Part shown: positions 23,151 to 31,932 of the stretch, one piece after another
Numbering within the stretch: position 1 is the first letter of the stretch
Layout of the letters: each line of letters starts with the position of its first letter
NCBI GenBank assembly: GCA_964573895.1
Contig: CAZNLS010000010.1
Span: 1 to 35,941, forward strand
From: CAZNLS01 sp964573895
Lineage (GTDB): Bacteria > Acidobacteriota > Aminicenantia > UBA2199
DNA: 35,941 bases
Direction of reading: 5' to 3'
The notes under the pieces: generated by a model
The model's input: the letters and a program-made list of their open reading frames with translations, nothing else
Database searches by the model: none
What the model was told of the DNA's origin: nothing
Translations under genes and position numbers: made by a program

Positions 23151-25848
23151 TTCCTATTCCTATATGAAATACAATCGGATTAACATTCTCTCTCTTTCTG
23201 AAATTATATGCAACGTCAAATTTAAGCAGTCCTATAGCTGTTTTAATTCTGATGCCTATTCCAAGTGCTCTTTCAATATTTTTTAATGCAAATTCATTAA
23301 CACCTTTATAAATATTTCCAATATCAAGAAAAACAGAATAATAGAAATTTTCAATCGGAATGAGGTAAAAAGGAAATGTGGATTCCAGGTTAATCAGGAG
23401 CATTGCATTGCCGCCGCCCGGTTCACCCGTAACACTGTCCAGAGGTCCCAGATTATCATTTGAAATGCCCCTGAAAGTATTGATCCCTCCTCCAAAAAAT
23501 CTTTCTGTAATTGAAAGATTCCCTGACGCGAAACCATTTCTGAGAGAGAATGAGAATATTCCCCGTTTAAGAAATCTTATATTCTTCTGATACCCCCATC
23601 TGAACCTGAAAAATGAATAATCTTTCTCAAAAAGTGGAAATGCGAATTTTATATCGGTTGAAAAAAACTCTCCCTTCGCCGGAAGGAACGGATCGTCCCT
23701 GCTATCAATCACATATGAGAGGTTAAGTGAAGTTGTATTGAAAGGAGTATTAATCCTGTCTATTCCCGATTCGGCAATATCAAGCTCCAGCAGTTTTGTT
23801 CTGTACCAGCTTAATGAAGCCAGAATATATGAATAGGGAGATATTTTTTTCACAAAGGATTCGGACACTCCATACCTGTTAAATTTATAACTCCTGTAAA
23901 TTTCATTTTCTTCCCATATTTTTAAGGAAGAATCAATTCCGCCACTGAATACAGACGGTGTATCAAGAACAATTATTCCCCTTCTCTCTTTTAAACCAAA
24001 TTGGATAAGTGCTGATAATGTGGAATAAGAACGAAATATATTCTTTTTCTGATATTCGAACGTTAGCCTTGCATTTGTCCTCTCTTCATAACCGATACCG
24101 AAACCCAGATACTTACTTTTATTGGGGGTCATGATAATCATGAGATCAATAATATTGCCATTCTTAAGTTTTATATATTTCACTTCCGAGAAGACTGAAT
24201 TCTTTTCAATTCTATTCTTGTTCTTTTCAAAAAGCAGCCTGTTAAAATCCATACCATTTTTTAATGAAAAATTTCTTCTGACAAAAGATGACTGGGAGGC
24301 GGAGCCACCGATTATGATCAGAGAACCGAACCTGAATCTCTTTCCTTCAGATATTTTTATTACAATTTTTTTTTTATAACCTTTGGATAACTGCAAAGTG
24401 ATATATATATCATCGAAACCATATGAAAAGTAGAGATTCCTGATTCTTACAACATCTTCATCAAGATTCCTCTGGACAAACGGCTCTCCCGCTGAGGAAC
24501 GAAGAATTTTCCTTAAGCTTTCATCATTAATAAATCTGTTTCCCTCAATTTCAAGTGAGTCTATGACAAAAAATTTACCTTCGTCAATTATATAGTTAAG
24601 GTCAACAACTTTTTTCTTGAATTCAGGTTTTACCGAAACTTTAACAAGGGGGAATCCCTTAAAATAATAAAACCACTTCAATACTTCGACATCAATTCTT
24701 ATCGAGTTATTTCTCAGGTAGAATATTCGGTCAAACAAAATGTCATCAACTGTAATAACATTTTTTAGAATTCTTGAGGAGAATTTTTTATTTCCGGAAA
24801 AATAGATTTTACCAAGACTAAACCTTTGATTTCGTTTAACATCGAAGGTAATAATCTTTCTGTCTCCTTCATATTTGATCTCAGATTTAATTTCAGGGTT
24901 CAGATAACCCTTGTTTTTAAGATATGAATTAATTTTCAATCTGCTTTCCCGCTCGGCCCATTTGTCAAATACTTTTCTTGACCATATCGGAGCAATCAGG
25001 GAAGAGAGGTTTTTTATTCCTCTGAAATTAAAAATATATTTAAATCCGGACTCAATATTGATATATAAATTTACTCTCTCTTTTCTCTTATTCAAAAAAA
25101 CCCTCTTTGCCGATACCGAAGGGAAATAATAATTCTTATTTTTTAAAAATTCTCTTACCGTTTCCAAATCGTCTGAAACATCCGCAGGAATGTATCTTTT
25201 CCCCTGATATCCGGTTTCGAATGAGATCGGGATTTTTACATTTTGTTTTACTCGTACATATGCTCTATTTATATATGTACGGCTATTTTTCCTGATTTTA
25301 AATATAACTGATGTAATAAATTTACGGGTAATTGTATCGAAACTGATTTCAGAATTAAAATAACCTTTAGATTCAAGAAAAATTCTAATCTCATTAATTG
25401 CCGGTTTGACATCATTTTTGTTATACCAGTAACCGGTCCGTACAGACCTGAATGTTCTGCTTAATTCTTTTCGATATATTGCACCTATTCCGGAAAATTT
25501 AATACTCCTGATCATGCTTTTGCCGAAACATTTAAAATAGACAATGATACTTTTTTTTGAATCAGTCTCAGTTCTTACTTCAACATCTGAAAACCTGCCT
25601 ACTTTGTAGATTGTTTCTATACTTTTCCTGACATTTTTCAAACTAAAAGGTTCTCCGGTTTTCAGATAAATCAGCTTTTGAAGACTATCTCTGTATTTCC
25701 CGTCCTTCAGGTTATCAAATTCAAATCTAATCTCTTTTATAATATAATTTGAATATTTTGATGCTTCGACATTAGTAAAAAAGAGTCCGCCAAATAAAAT
25801 AATTACAGTTAAACATACTTTTATTTTATTCAGGATTTTTTTCAACAT
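23140..25848 (-). CDS. bamA: BamA/TamA-like Omp85 outer-membrane assembly protein with seven POTRA repeats
   Basis: This Omp85-family protein of 902 residues should insert or secrete outer-membrane proteins. A signal peptide (about 1-29) is followed by what I count as seven POTRA repeats (about 35-570), each with the G-x-x-F/Y, long helix, K-G-Y/F pattern; E. coli BamA has five and TamA three. The 16-strand barrel begins near K-Y-L-G-F-G-I-G-Y and includes the loop-6 motif N-T-F-R-G-I, equivalent to the (V/I)RGF lock. The C-terminus ends in leucine, not the usual aromatic residue. It starts three bases after the TamB-like gene and overlaps the SurA-like gene. BamA is favoured over TamA on POTRA number, but the pairing with a TamB-like protein leaves both open. 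Confidence 0.85.
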   Translation of the reverse strand: MLKKILNKIKVCLTVIILFGGLFFTNVEASKYSNYIIKEIRFEFDNLKDGKYRDSLQKLIYLKTGEPFSLKNVRKSIETIYKVGRFSDVEVRTETDSKKSIIVYFKCFGKSMIRSIKFSGIGAIYRKELSRTFRSVRTGYWYNKNDVKPAINEIRIFLESKGYFNSEISFDTITRKFITSVIFKIRKNSRTYINRAYVRVKQNVKIPISFETGYQGKRYIPADVSDDLETVREFLKNKNYYFPSVSAKRVFLNKRKERVNLYINIESGFKYIFNFRGIKNLSSLIAPIWSRKVFDKWAERESRLKINSYLKNKGYLNPEIKSEIKYEGDRKIITFDVKRNQRFSLGKIYFSGNKKFSSRILKNVITVDDILFDRIFYLRNNSIRIDVEVLKWFYYFKGFPLVKVSVKPEFKKKVVDLNYIIDEGKFFVIDSLEIEGNRFINDESLRKILRSSAGEPFVQRNLDEDVVRIRNLYFSYGFDDIYITLQLSKGYKKKIVIKISEGKRFRFGSLIIIGGSASQSSFVRRNFSLKNGMDFNRLLFEKNKNRIEKNSVFSEVKYIKLKNGNIIDLMIIMTPNKSKYLGFGIGYEERTNARLTFEYQKKNIFRSYSTLSALIQFGLKERRGIIVLDTPSVFSGGIDSSLKIWEENEIYRSYKFNRYGVSESFVKKISPYSYILASLSWYRTKLLELDIAESGIDRINTPFNTTSLNLSYVIDSRDDPFLPAKGEFFSTDIKFAFPLFEKDYSFFRFRWGYQKNIRFLKRGIFSFSLRNGFASGNLSITERFFGGGINTFRGISNDNLGPLDSVTGEPGGGNAMLLINLESTFPFYLIPIENFYYSVFLDIGNIYKGVNEFALKNIERALGIGIRIKTAIGLLKFDVAYNFRKRENVNPIVFHIGIGNVL

Positions 25849-25851
25849 CGA

Positions 25852-28800
25852 TTAATACCTCTTCCTGAATCTGACATCAAGACTTAGTCTCCCGTCTTCA
25901 TTTCTTTTTCCAATTAGAAGAATTGAGGGTGTAATATTGTACTGAAAAAAATATACATCCCTGGTTGCTCGTGAAATATCGGTTGAATATACAACTAAAA
26001 AATCCTTAGTTATAGATTTCCCTATAGTTAGTCTTGAGGTCCCTTCAAGTGAAGATCTTGTCGGATCAGGATCAAGTTTCAAAATATCTATTCCAAATAA
26101 TTTCTTGACTCTGTTCTGAATTTTTTCGGTAAGAGCAGAAGTTACAAGACCGGTAGTACCCACTTCGGAACTGATATTTGTCGAGGATGGTCTCTTAAAG
26201 AGTTCTCCGAGAGACATGAGAGCTATTATATCTTGGCTTGGCATTGGAGGGGATGAGAGAAATTCCGGCCTGAGATCGGAAGAAACTCCGTTAAGGAGAA
26301 ACCTGATCCTGTAATTCTTTATAAATGTTTCAGCGTCGATATTTACATTCGGATTAATCACTACAGGGTTGTTAAACAATACTCTTGCCCTGATCAGTTT
26401 GAAATCTCTTGAGGATACATGAACAGTTCCATTCTTGCTGTCAATAGTACCGAAGAGTATGGGGAAATTTTTATCACCTGTCAGTCTCAGATCGACGATG
26501 CAATCTCCGGAAAAAAATGAATTGTCCACTCTTACATTCCGTTCTCCGGTCATACGGATGTCAAATTCAAGGTTCTCCAAAAACCTGGAGTTAGATGCGG
26601 ACAATGAAGTTCCTGTATAAAATGAGACACCTTCATCTACCTCCCTCTCCCATAATGCAGAAAGAAATTTTAAATCTCCTTCGAGAAGATATTTTTCACC
26701 TTTTTTCCTCAATCCCAGATCTGCATCAAGTTTAAAATCTGCTCTGTCCATAGGATAGAGTTCCATGTTCCTGCCAGACAATTCAAATCCAAGTTTAGTT
26801 ATGGAATTATTCTCAATCAGTAATCTTCCGTTTCCTGTAACCTTTCCTCCTCCGATAAATCCTTTAAAAGATCTTAAAGAAAAATCCGTGTCGTTAAATA
26901 GAATTGACCCTTCAAAATCATTTAAAGTATGCGGAAACCCGGGAAAGGAGAGGAATTGTCCGTTTGCATCCGCAAGGCCCCTGTATTGTAAAGTAGTACC
27001 GCTGCTGCCTGCTATTTCACCATTAACAGTTATTTTCCCCTTATTATTATCCCAGGGCATAATCATATTTATATCCCTGATTTCAATACCAAAATTTCCA
27101 TTATATATACTTTCTTTGTAATCAAGATTAAGATATGCCGGAGATTTCAATCCTCTATAAGTGACCTCACCTTCCGATTTCAATTTAAATGATGAAAAAT
27201 CCGTACTTATTTCAGCTGTACCTACTGCATTCATAACTTTTTCATCATAAAAACTAAGGTTGTCAAAAGAATATTTGACTCTGACCGGATCAGTGAAAAA
27301 TTTCCCTGATCCTTTAAACTCTAAATTCCCATTGCCCGAAAGACCCGGTATGAATTCCGAGATATCAAATTTTTCTACTTTCCCGGAAATTTCATACTCT
27401 TCAATTCCCGTATCCATCCTGATATCCGCATTACCGATTCCTTTATGATAAATGAACCGCAGATTCTTTACCTGTGTATCTTTCAGAACATGAATATCAC
27501 CGGAAACTTTGGAAAATGGGAAATCATAAAATTTTATATTCCCGGCCTTAAACCTTCCGGTAACAAGAGGGTGAATCTCATCTTTTCTATTTTTATAAGA
27601 AAAATCACCTTTAATTCTACCATCTATATCCAGACCAATATCAAGTATCTTCAAAATATCTTTTGATTCACCTTCAAGCCCTGTAATAGCAATGTTGAGG
27701 GATTGTTTATTCTTTTCTAGTCCAAACTTTCCGAAAATATTTTTGCCTTCTAATGCAAATTTCCCGTTAATAGTATCATTTTTTCCAAAAATATCACCTT
27801 TCAATAATTCTATCCCAACTTTGTTCGAAATCAGCTTTTTAATATTTAGATGACTCCTCAATATTGAAACTCCGTTTTTTTTAGAAAATTCGACCCTGAT
27901 TCTTCCTGTTCCTTTTCTAAAATGCCAATCCTCAAGATCAAGCGAAGCATATTTCTTCGTGTAGACATTAATCCCATCGAGAGAACTGCTTAAAGAATTT
28001 AATTTTATATCTAATCTCTTTTCTTCAGGAACCGATTCTCCGTAAAGAGATATTATATTTCCAAATTCTGTTTCCAAACCCGATGATTCAAATTTTACAT
28101 ATTTTGACTTTGTATTATAGTTAATATCTACTCTGCCATCTATATTGAAAAGATCATCTGATTCCTCACCTTTTATTACCTTAAATGTTCCCTTTAGATC
28201 TCTACCGGTTATCCGGATATCACTCTTTTGAATAATACCGCCGAGAGGAACATCTTTACGTATCTTAACAACCCGGATAACTTTTTTTGCTGATATATCT
28301 GAAATTTGAATATTAGTTACTTTTTTTTTTGAATCGAGACGGAGAGTTGTAGTTATCCCGTCACCACGAAATTTCATTTCTGACCTTATTTTTTTTGACC
28401 TGTTGTTCCAACGGAGTATACCATTAAGATCATTAAACTCTTCTCCACCCGTATTGAAAGAGGAAGCATTAAATCTACTGAGTATAAATATGTCTTTTTT
28501 TTCATCTTTAATAAAATTTAAATTACCATTAAAATAACCATCCGGGGATAATTTTTTTAAGATTGGATACAGAACATTTTTCGGAGTCCCTTCCCAGAAA
28601 ACCCTGAGTGAAATAATTCCCCCGGGAGTAATACTGCCGTTACCAGTGAAAATAATGTCATGTGTTTCCCATAAAATCTTTTTTAACCTTATCCTCTTAC
28701 CAATTCTCACAAATTCACCCTTCAAATTGCCTTCAAGTGAAACAATCTTCTTCCCGACAGGGAAATCAATTCTAAGATGCGGAGAATCGATTTTATAAAA

Positions 28801-29276
28801 AGTTTTTCCTTTCAGAGAAAATGAATTTAAGTTAAAATCCAGCAAAAATATATTTACCTTCTTTCCTATAAATTCAAACCTCCCTTTACGAACATTAACA
28901 TTGTTTATGCTCAGTGGAAGGTTGCTTCCCGAACTATTTTTCCCTGATTTTAACAATTCTTCGGGCAATATTATATTTGGTTCCTGCAGAGTGATATTTA
29001 CAACCCTGTTTTTTGAAAGTAATGAAGAAAAAGGGATTTCCACATCAATACTTTGGAAATCAAGAACGTTTTTATTCTTAATACTTAAATTTTTTACATC
29101 TTTAATTTCTACTGACGGAGGAAAGAAAGAGAGATTAACCTGACTGAAAGATACAATCCCCGGAAATTTATCGTTTATCTTACTTACTATGAATATTCTA
29201 AGTGATATGTATAAAAGAATTACCAGTAAAAGTATAAAAAAAAACCGATGAGAATTTTTTTTCTCTTTTTTACCAT
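25852..29276 (-). CDS. tamB: TamB-like (AsmA/DUF490) envelope protein with a frameshift in the N-terminal anchor
   Basis: This very long beta-rich protein of the TamB/AsmA-like class forms a lipid-transfer groove between membranes. The main frame (GTG 29043 to 25852, 1063 residues) ends in a TamB/DUF490 domain with S-P-P-M-P-S-Q-D-I-I-A-L-M-S-L-G and a C-terminal basic tail. The frame stays open upstream of that GTG but has no start codon. The expected start, ATG at 29276 (10 bases after the transaldolase stop), encodes M-V-K-K-R-K-K-I-L-I-G-F and then hits a stop. One extra base in the run of nine A (plus strand, 29236-29244) would join them, giving a single N-terminal membrane segment and about 1141 residues. 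It is either a sequencing error, a real mutation, or a slippage site. Confidence 0.75.
29236..29244. repeat. Nine-base homopolymer at the tamB frameshift
   Basis: Nine consecutive A on the plus strand (nine T in the coding sense) lie inside the codons for the tamB membrane anchor. The reading frame before and after differs by one base. A second run of eight T (29255-29262) is close by. See the tamB entry. Confidence 0.7.
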
Positions 29277-29285
29277 AATTTCAGT

Positions 29286-29930
29286 CTATTTTTTTACTTT
29301 TTTCCAGTCATCTAAAAATTTTTCCATTCCTATATCAGTCAGAGGATGGTTTAAAAGTCTGGTGAGAGTTGAGTAAGGAATAGTGGCTATATCAGCACCT
29401 ATCTTTGCCGCTTCAAGGAAATGGAAGGGGTGGCGTACAGAAGCAACTATAATCTCTGTAGAAATTGAATAATTGTCATAAATGGAGACTATATCTTCAA
29501 CAAGTCCCATACCGTCACCGGATATATCATCAATCCTTCCGACAAAAGGAGATACATAAGTAGCGCCTGCTTTAGCTGCGAGTAACGCCTGGTTAGCTGA
29601 GAAAATTAATGTGACATTAGTCTTTATCCCCAACGTGCTTAATTTTTTAACAACTTTAAGACCTTCCAGATTAATGGGAACCTTTATAACAATATTTTCC
29701 GAAATTTTTACATATTCTTCCGCCTCTTTTATCATTCCTTCCTGATCTGTCGATGTTACTTCAACCGAGACCGGACCGGGAACGAGGGAAATGATCTCTT
29801 TAATCAGAGGAAGAAATCCGGAATTTTCTTTTGAAATTAATGAGGGATTTGTAGTAACACCGTCAATGACACCAAATTCAACTGCTGACTTAATCTGTTC
29901 AATATTAGCAGTATCTATAAAAATCTTCAC
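29286..29930 (-). CDS. tal: Transaldolase / fructose-6-phosphate aldolase (TalC/MipB family)
   Basis: This 214-residue member of the short transaldolase subfamily acts in the pentose phosphate pathway or as a fructose-6-phosphate aldolase. Signatures are F-I-D-T-A-N at 4-9, G-V-T-T-N-P-S-L at 24-31, the Schiff-base lysine K83 in I-V-I-K-V-P, and the phosphate loop region with S-V-R-H-P. Length fits the TalC/FSA group of about 215 residues and not the 310-residue TalB group. AGGAGG lies just before the ATG. It is the first gene of the minus-strand operon leading into tamB and bamA; the metabolic link to these is not obvious. Confidence 0.93.
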   Translation of the reverse strand: MKIFIDTANIEQIKSAVEFGVIDGVTTNPSLISKENSGFLPLIKEIISLVPGPVSVEVTSTDQEGMIKEAEEYVKISENIVIKVPINLEGLKVVKKLSTLGIKTNVTLIFSANQALLAAKAGATYVSPFVGRIDDISGDGMGLVEDIVSIYDNYSISTEIIVASVRHPFHFLEAAKIGADIATIPYSTLTRLLNHPLTDIGMEKFLDDWKKVKK

Positions 29931-29971
29931 ATTGCCTCCTGGACTGGAATCAAATTAATTCAACTGTTTTG

Positions 29972-29980
29972 ATTATATCA
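29972..29980 (-). promoter_or_regulatory. Extended -10 promoter of the transaldolase-tamB-bamA operon
   Basis: The minus strand reads TGATATAAT, an extended -10 (TGN-TATAAT). There is no good -35 at 17 bases (TTTATT), as is normal for extended -10 promoters. The leader to the ATG at 29930 is about 35 bases. Confidence 0.45.
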
Positions 29981-30010
29981 GAAGGATATTGATAAATAAA
30001 GATTAGAGAA

Positions 30011-30039
30011 TTTAAAAATCATAATCTAAGTGATAGAAT
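30011..30039 (+). promoter_or_regulatory. Predicted promoter of the ferritin-like/VIT1 gene
   Basis: TTTAAA (30011-30016) and TAGAAT (30034-30039) are 17 bases apart, a weak match. The ATG at 30062 follows after 22 bases, with CGGAG about eight bases before it. It is back to back with the transaldolase promoter. Confidence 0.4.
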
Positions 30040-30061
30040 AAATAATTACGGAGACATTTTT

Positions 30062-30922
30062 ATGGAAAAAAAAATAATTAATATAATAAAGCAATTTCAA
30101 AAATTTGAGATTACCGAACATATGATATACAAAACTCTTTCTAACAAATCGGATGAGAAAAACCGAAAACTTCTCAGTACTATTTCAGAGGATGAACTTT
30201 CACATTATCAAATTTTAAAATCCTATTCCGGTGTAGATATAGAACCTGACAGATGGATGATTTTTAAGTACAGGATAATATCAATATTTCTCGGAAAAAC
30301 TTTCGCCATCAAATTAATGGAAAGAGGTGAGGAGAAAGCCAGGGAAAACTACAAGGTTCTTTTTGATGAGATATCTGAAATAAAAAATATAATCTACGAT
30401 GAAGAGAGGCACGAAAAATTACTGATTGATTCAATCGATGAAAGAGTAGTCCGGCATATTGGTTCAATTGTTCTCGGTTTAAATGATGCAATAATAGAGC
30501 TGACCGGAGCATTGGTTGGATTTTCTTTTGCCATTAAAAAACCGGTCCAAATAGGACTTATAGGAATTATAACCGGGGTCGCAGCTGCAATGTCAATGTC
30601 CGGATCTGAATATCTCTCTGCAAAAACCGAAAATAACCGAAATCCCCTCGCTGCTTCATTCTATACTGGAATAACCTACATTATGGTTGTAATACTCCTT
30701 GATTTCCCCTTTTTTATCTTTGGCAACTATCTTACAGCACTATCAATGACAATCATCATCGTAATTTCAATCACTTTACTGTTTAATATTTTTATATCGG
30801 TTGTTAAGGATGTAAGTTTCAAAAAATCCTTAATCGAGATGTTAGCCATCAGCGGAACAGTATCAATAATATCATTTCTGCTGGGAACTCTTGTAAGAAA
30901 ATATTTCGGGGTTGAATTATGA
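30062..30922 (+). CDS. Ferritin-like domain fused to VIT1/CCC1-type metal transporter (MbfA-like)
   Basis: This 286-residue protein has two parts. The N-terminal helical domain (about 1-135) has rubrerythrin-type diiron motifs, with E-L-S-H near residue 48 and E-E-R-H near 118, plus other conserved Glu. The C-terminal part (about 136-286) is a VIT1/CCC1 transporter with about five membrane segments and the motif G-L-N-D-A-I-I-E-L-T-G-A-L-V-G. MbfA-type proteins of this layout export Fe(II) or Mn(II) from the cytoplasm and protect against metal and peroxide stress; that is the likely role. It overlaps the next gene by A-T-G-A. Confidence 0.88.
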   Translation: MEKKIINIIKQFQKFEITEHMIYKTLSNKSDEKNRKLLSTISEDELSHYQILKSYSGVDIEPDRWMIFKYRIISIFLGKTFAIKLMERGEEKARENYKVLFDEISEIKNIIYDEERHEKLLIDSIDERVVRHIGSIVLGLNDAIIELTGALVGFSFAIKKPVQIGLIGIITGVAAAMSMSGSEYLSAKTENNRNPLAASFYTGITYIMVVILLDFPFFIFGNYLTALSMTIIIVISITLLFNIFISVVKDVSFKKSLIEMLAISGTVSIISFLLGTLVRKYFGVEL

Positions 30923-31932
30923 GATCAAATATTAAATATTCAGCTGTTATATTTATTCTGTTGCTGTTCATATTTCCGCAATTACACTCTTCAAAAGCGA
31001 ATAATATGTATAATTTCAGATTTTTTATACAGGGGAATGCCAGCGGAAAAATTTTTTTTGTTATCCCATTCAGGATATTCTACCAGGCAAGCGCATCTAT
31101 GAACTTTATGGCAGAACCTGCCGAGAATGGCTTAAAATTTCAGTCTGTCGGAATAGATAATACCGGATACATGATGAGAACTCTTGGATTCGGTGGAAAA
31201 TCACTGGCTATTCTTGTTGCAGGGAAAAATCCGGCCAAAATGAAAAAATTTGCAGATAAAATGGAGAAAAATTTCAAGTACATCGCCCCCGGATTTATGA
31301 AGCATATAGAAAAAATCTTGAAGAATTTCTTTTTAGTAAAAAGCAACACTACTCCGATGAGGTTTTACCGGAACCGGAATGGAATTCAGCAGATTTCTCC
31401 CGGATTTAAAATAGATCTTGTCAGGACAGAACCTGCTTCAGATTATTTGAAAATTAATTTTAATATTTATAAGATTCTACGCGGAGTTATAAAAATCTTC
31501 AATCATTCTTATACAAAAAATAAATCCGGCCCGGAAGAATTATTAAAAAAAGATACTGATAGCTGGCTCAGCGATTATATAGACTACACATCCACCCTGG
31601 TGAATTCTTCGAGGAGGGCGGCAAAGATATTTGAAAAAGTCAAAGATCTTAAGCAATACAGCTCGTTTAAAGCAAAATTTTCATCACATAGGAATGAGGA
31701 AGGAGATATCATTATTCATGGACATGCTCTTCCGAATGTCTCTATCTGGAAGGAAATCAGGATCACAGATTTTGACAGGTTGATAAAATTAAAATCAAAA
31801 ACATTTGTTGTGATTTCCGACAGGATAAAAATTAAAGTTCAGGATAAATTCGGAAATGGCGGAATTTTTATCGCAGAACTACAAAAAAGAAGAGGTCACC
31901 AGGATAATATTAAAATGCAAAGCCGAGAATAA
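30919..31932 (+). CDS. Exported protein of unknown function
   Basis: I do not recognise this 337-residue protein. Residues 1-26 are a Sec signal peptide (basic start, I-F-I-L-L-L-F core). The mature part is basic, with beta-rich stretches (F-R-F-F-I-Q-G-N, F-R-I-F-Y-Q-A-S-A-S) and helical ones in the middle. Its layout is loosely like DUF3108-type periplasmic proteins, but I cannot confirm that. The start overlaps the transporter stop in A-T-G-A, so the two are translationally coupled and may act together in metal handling. It converges on the adaptor-barrel gene with a 23-base overlap of coding regions. Confidence 0.65.
   Translation: MRSNIKYSAVIFILLLFIFPQLHSSKANNMYNFRFFIQGNASGKIFFVIPFRIFYQASASMNFMAEPAENGLKFQSVGIDNTGYMMRTLGFGGKSLAILVAGKNPAKMKKFADKMEKNFKYIAPGFMKHIEKILKNFFLVKSNTTPMRFYRNRNGIQQISPGFKIDLVRTEPASDYLKINFNIYKILRGVIKIFNHSYTKNKSGPEELLKKDTDSWLSDYIDYTSTLVNSSRRAAKIFEKVKDLKQYSSFKAKFSSHRNEEGDIIIHGHALPNVSIWKEIRITDFDRLIKLKSKTFVVISDRIKIKVQDKFGNGGIFIAELQKRRGHQDNIKMQSRE

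Noticed and set aside
24122..24379. Plus-strand open frames inside the bamA and tamB genes
   Set aside because: They are out-of-frame shadows of strongly supported minus-strand genes, with no binding sites or recognisable domains.
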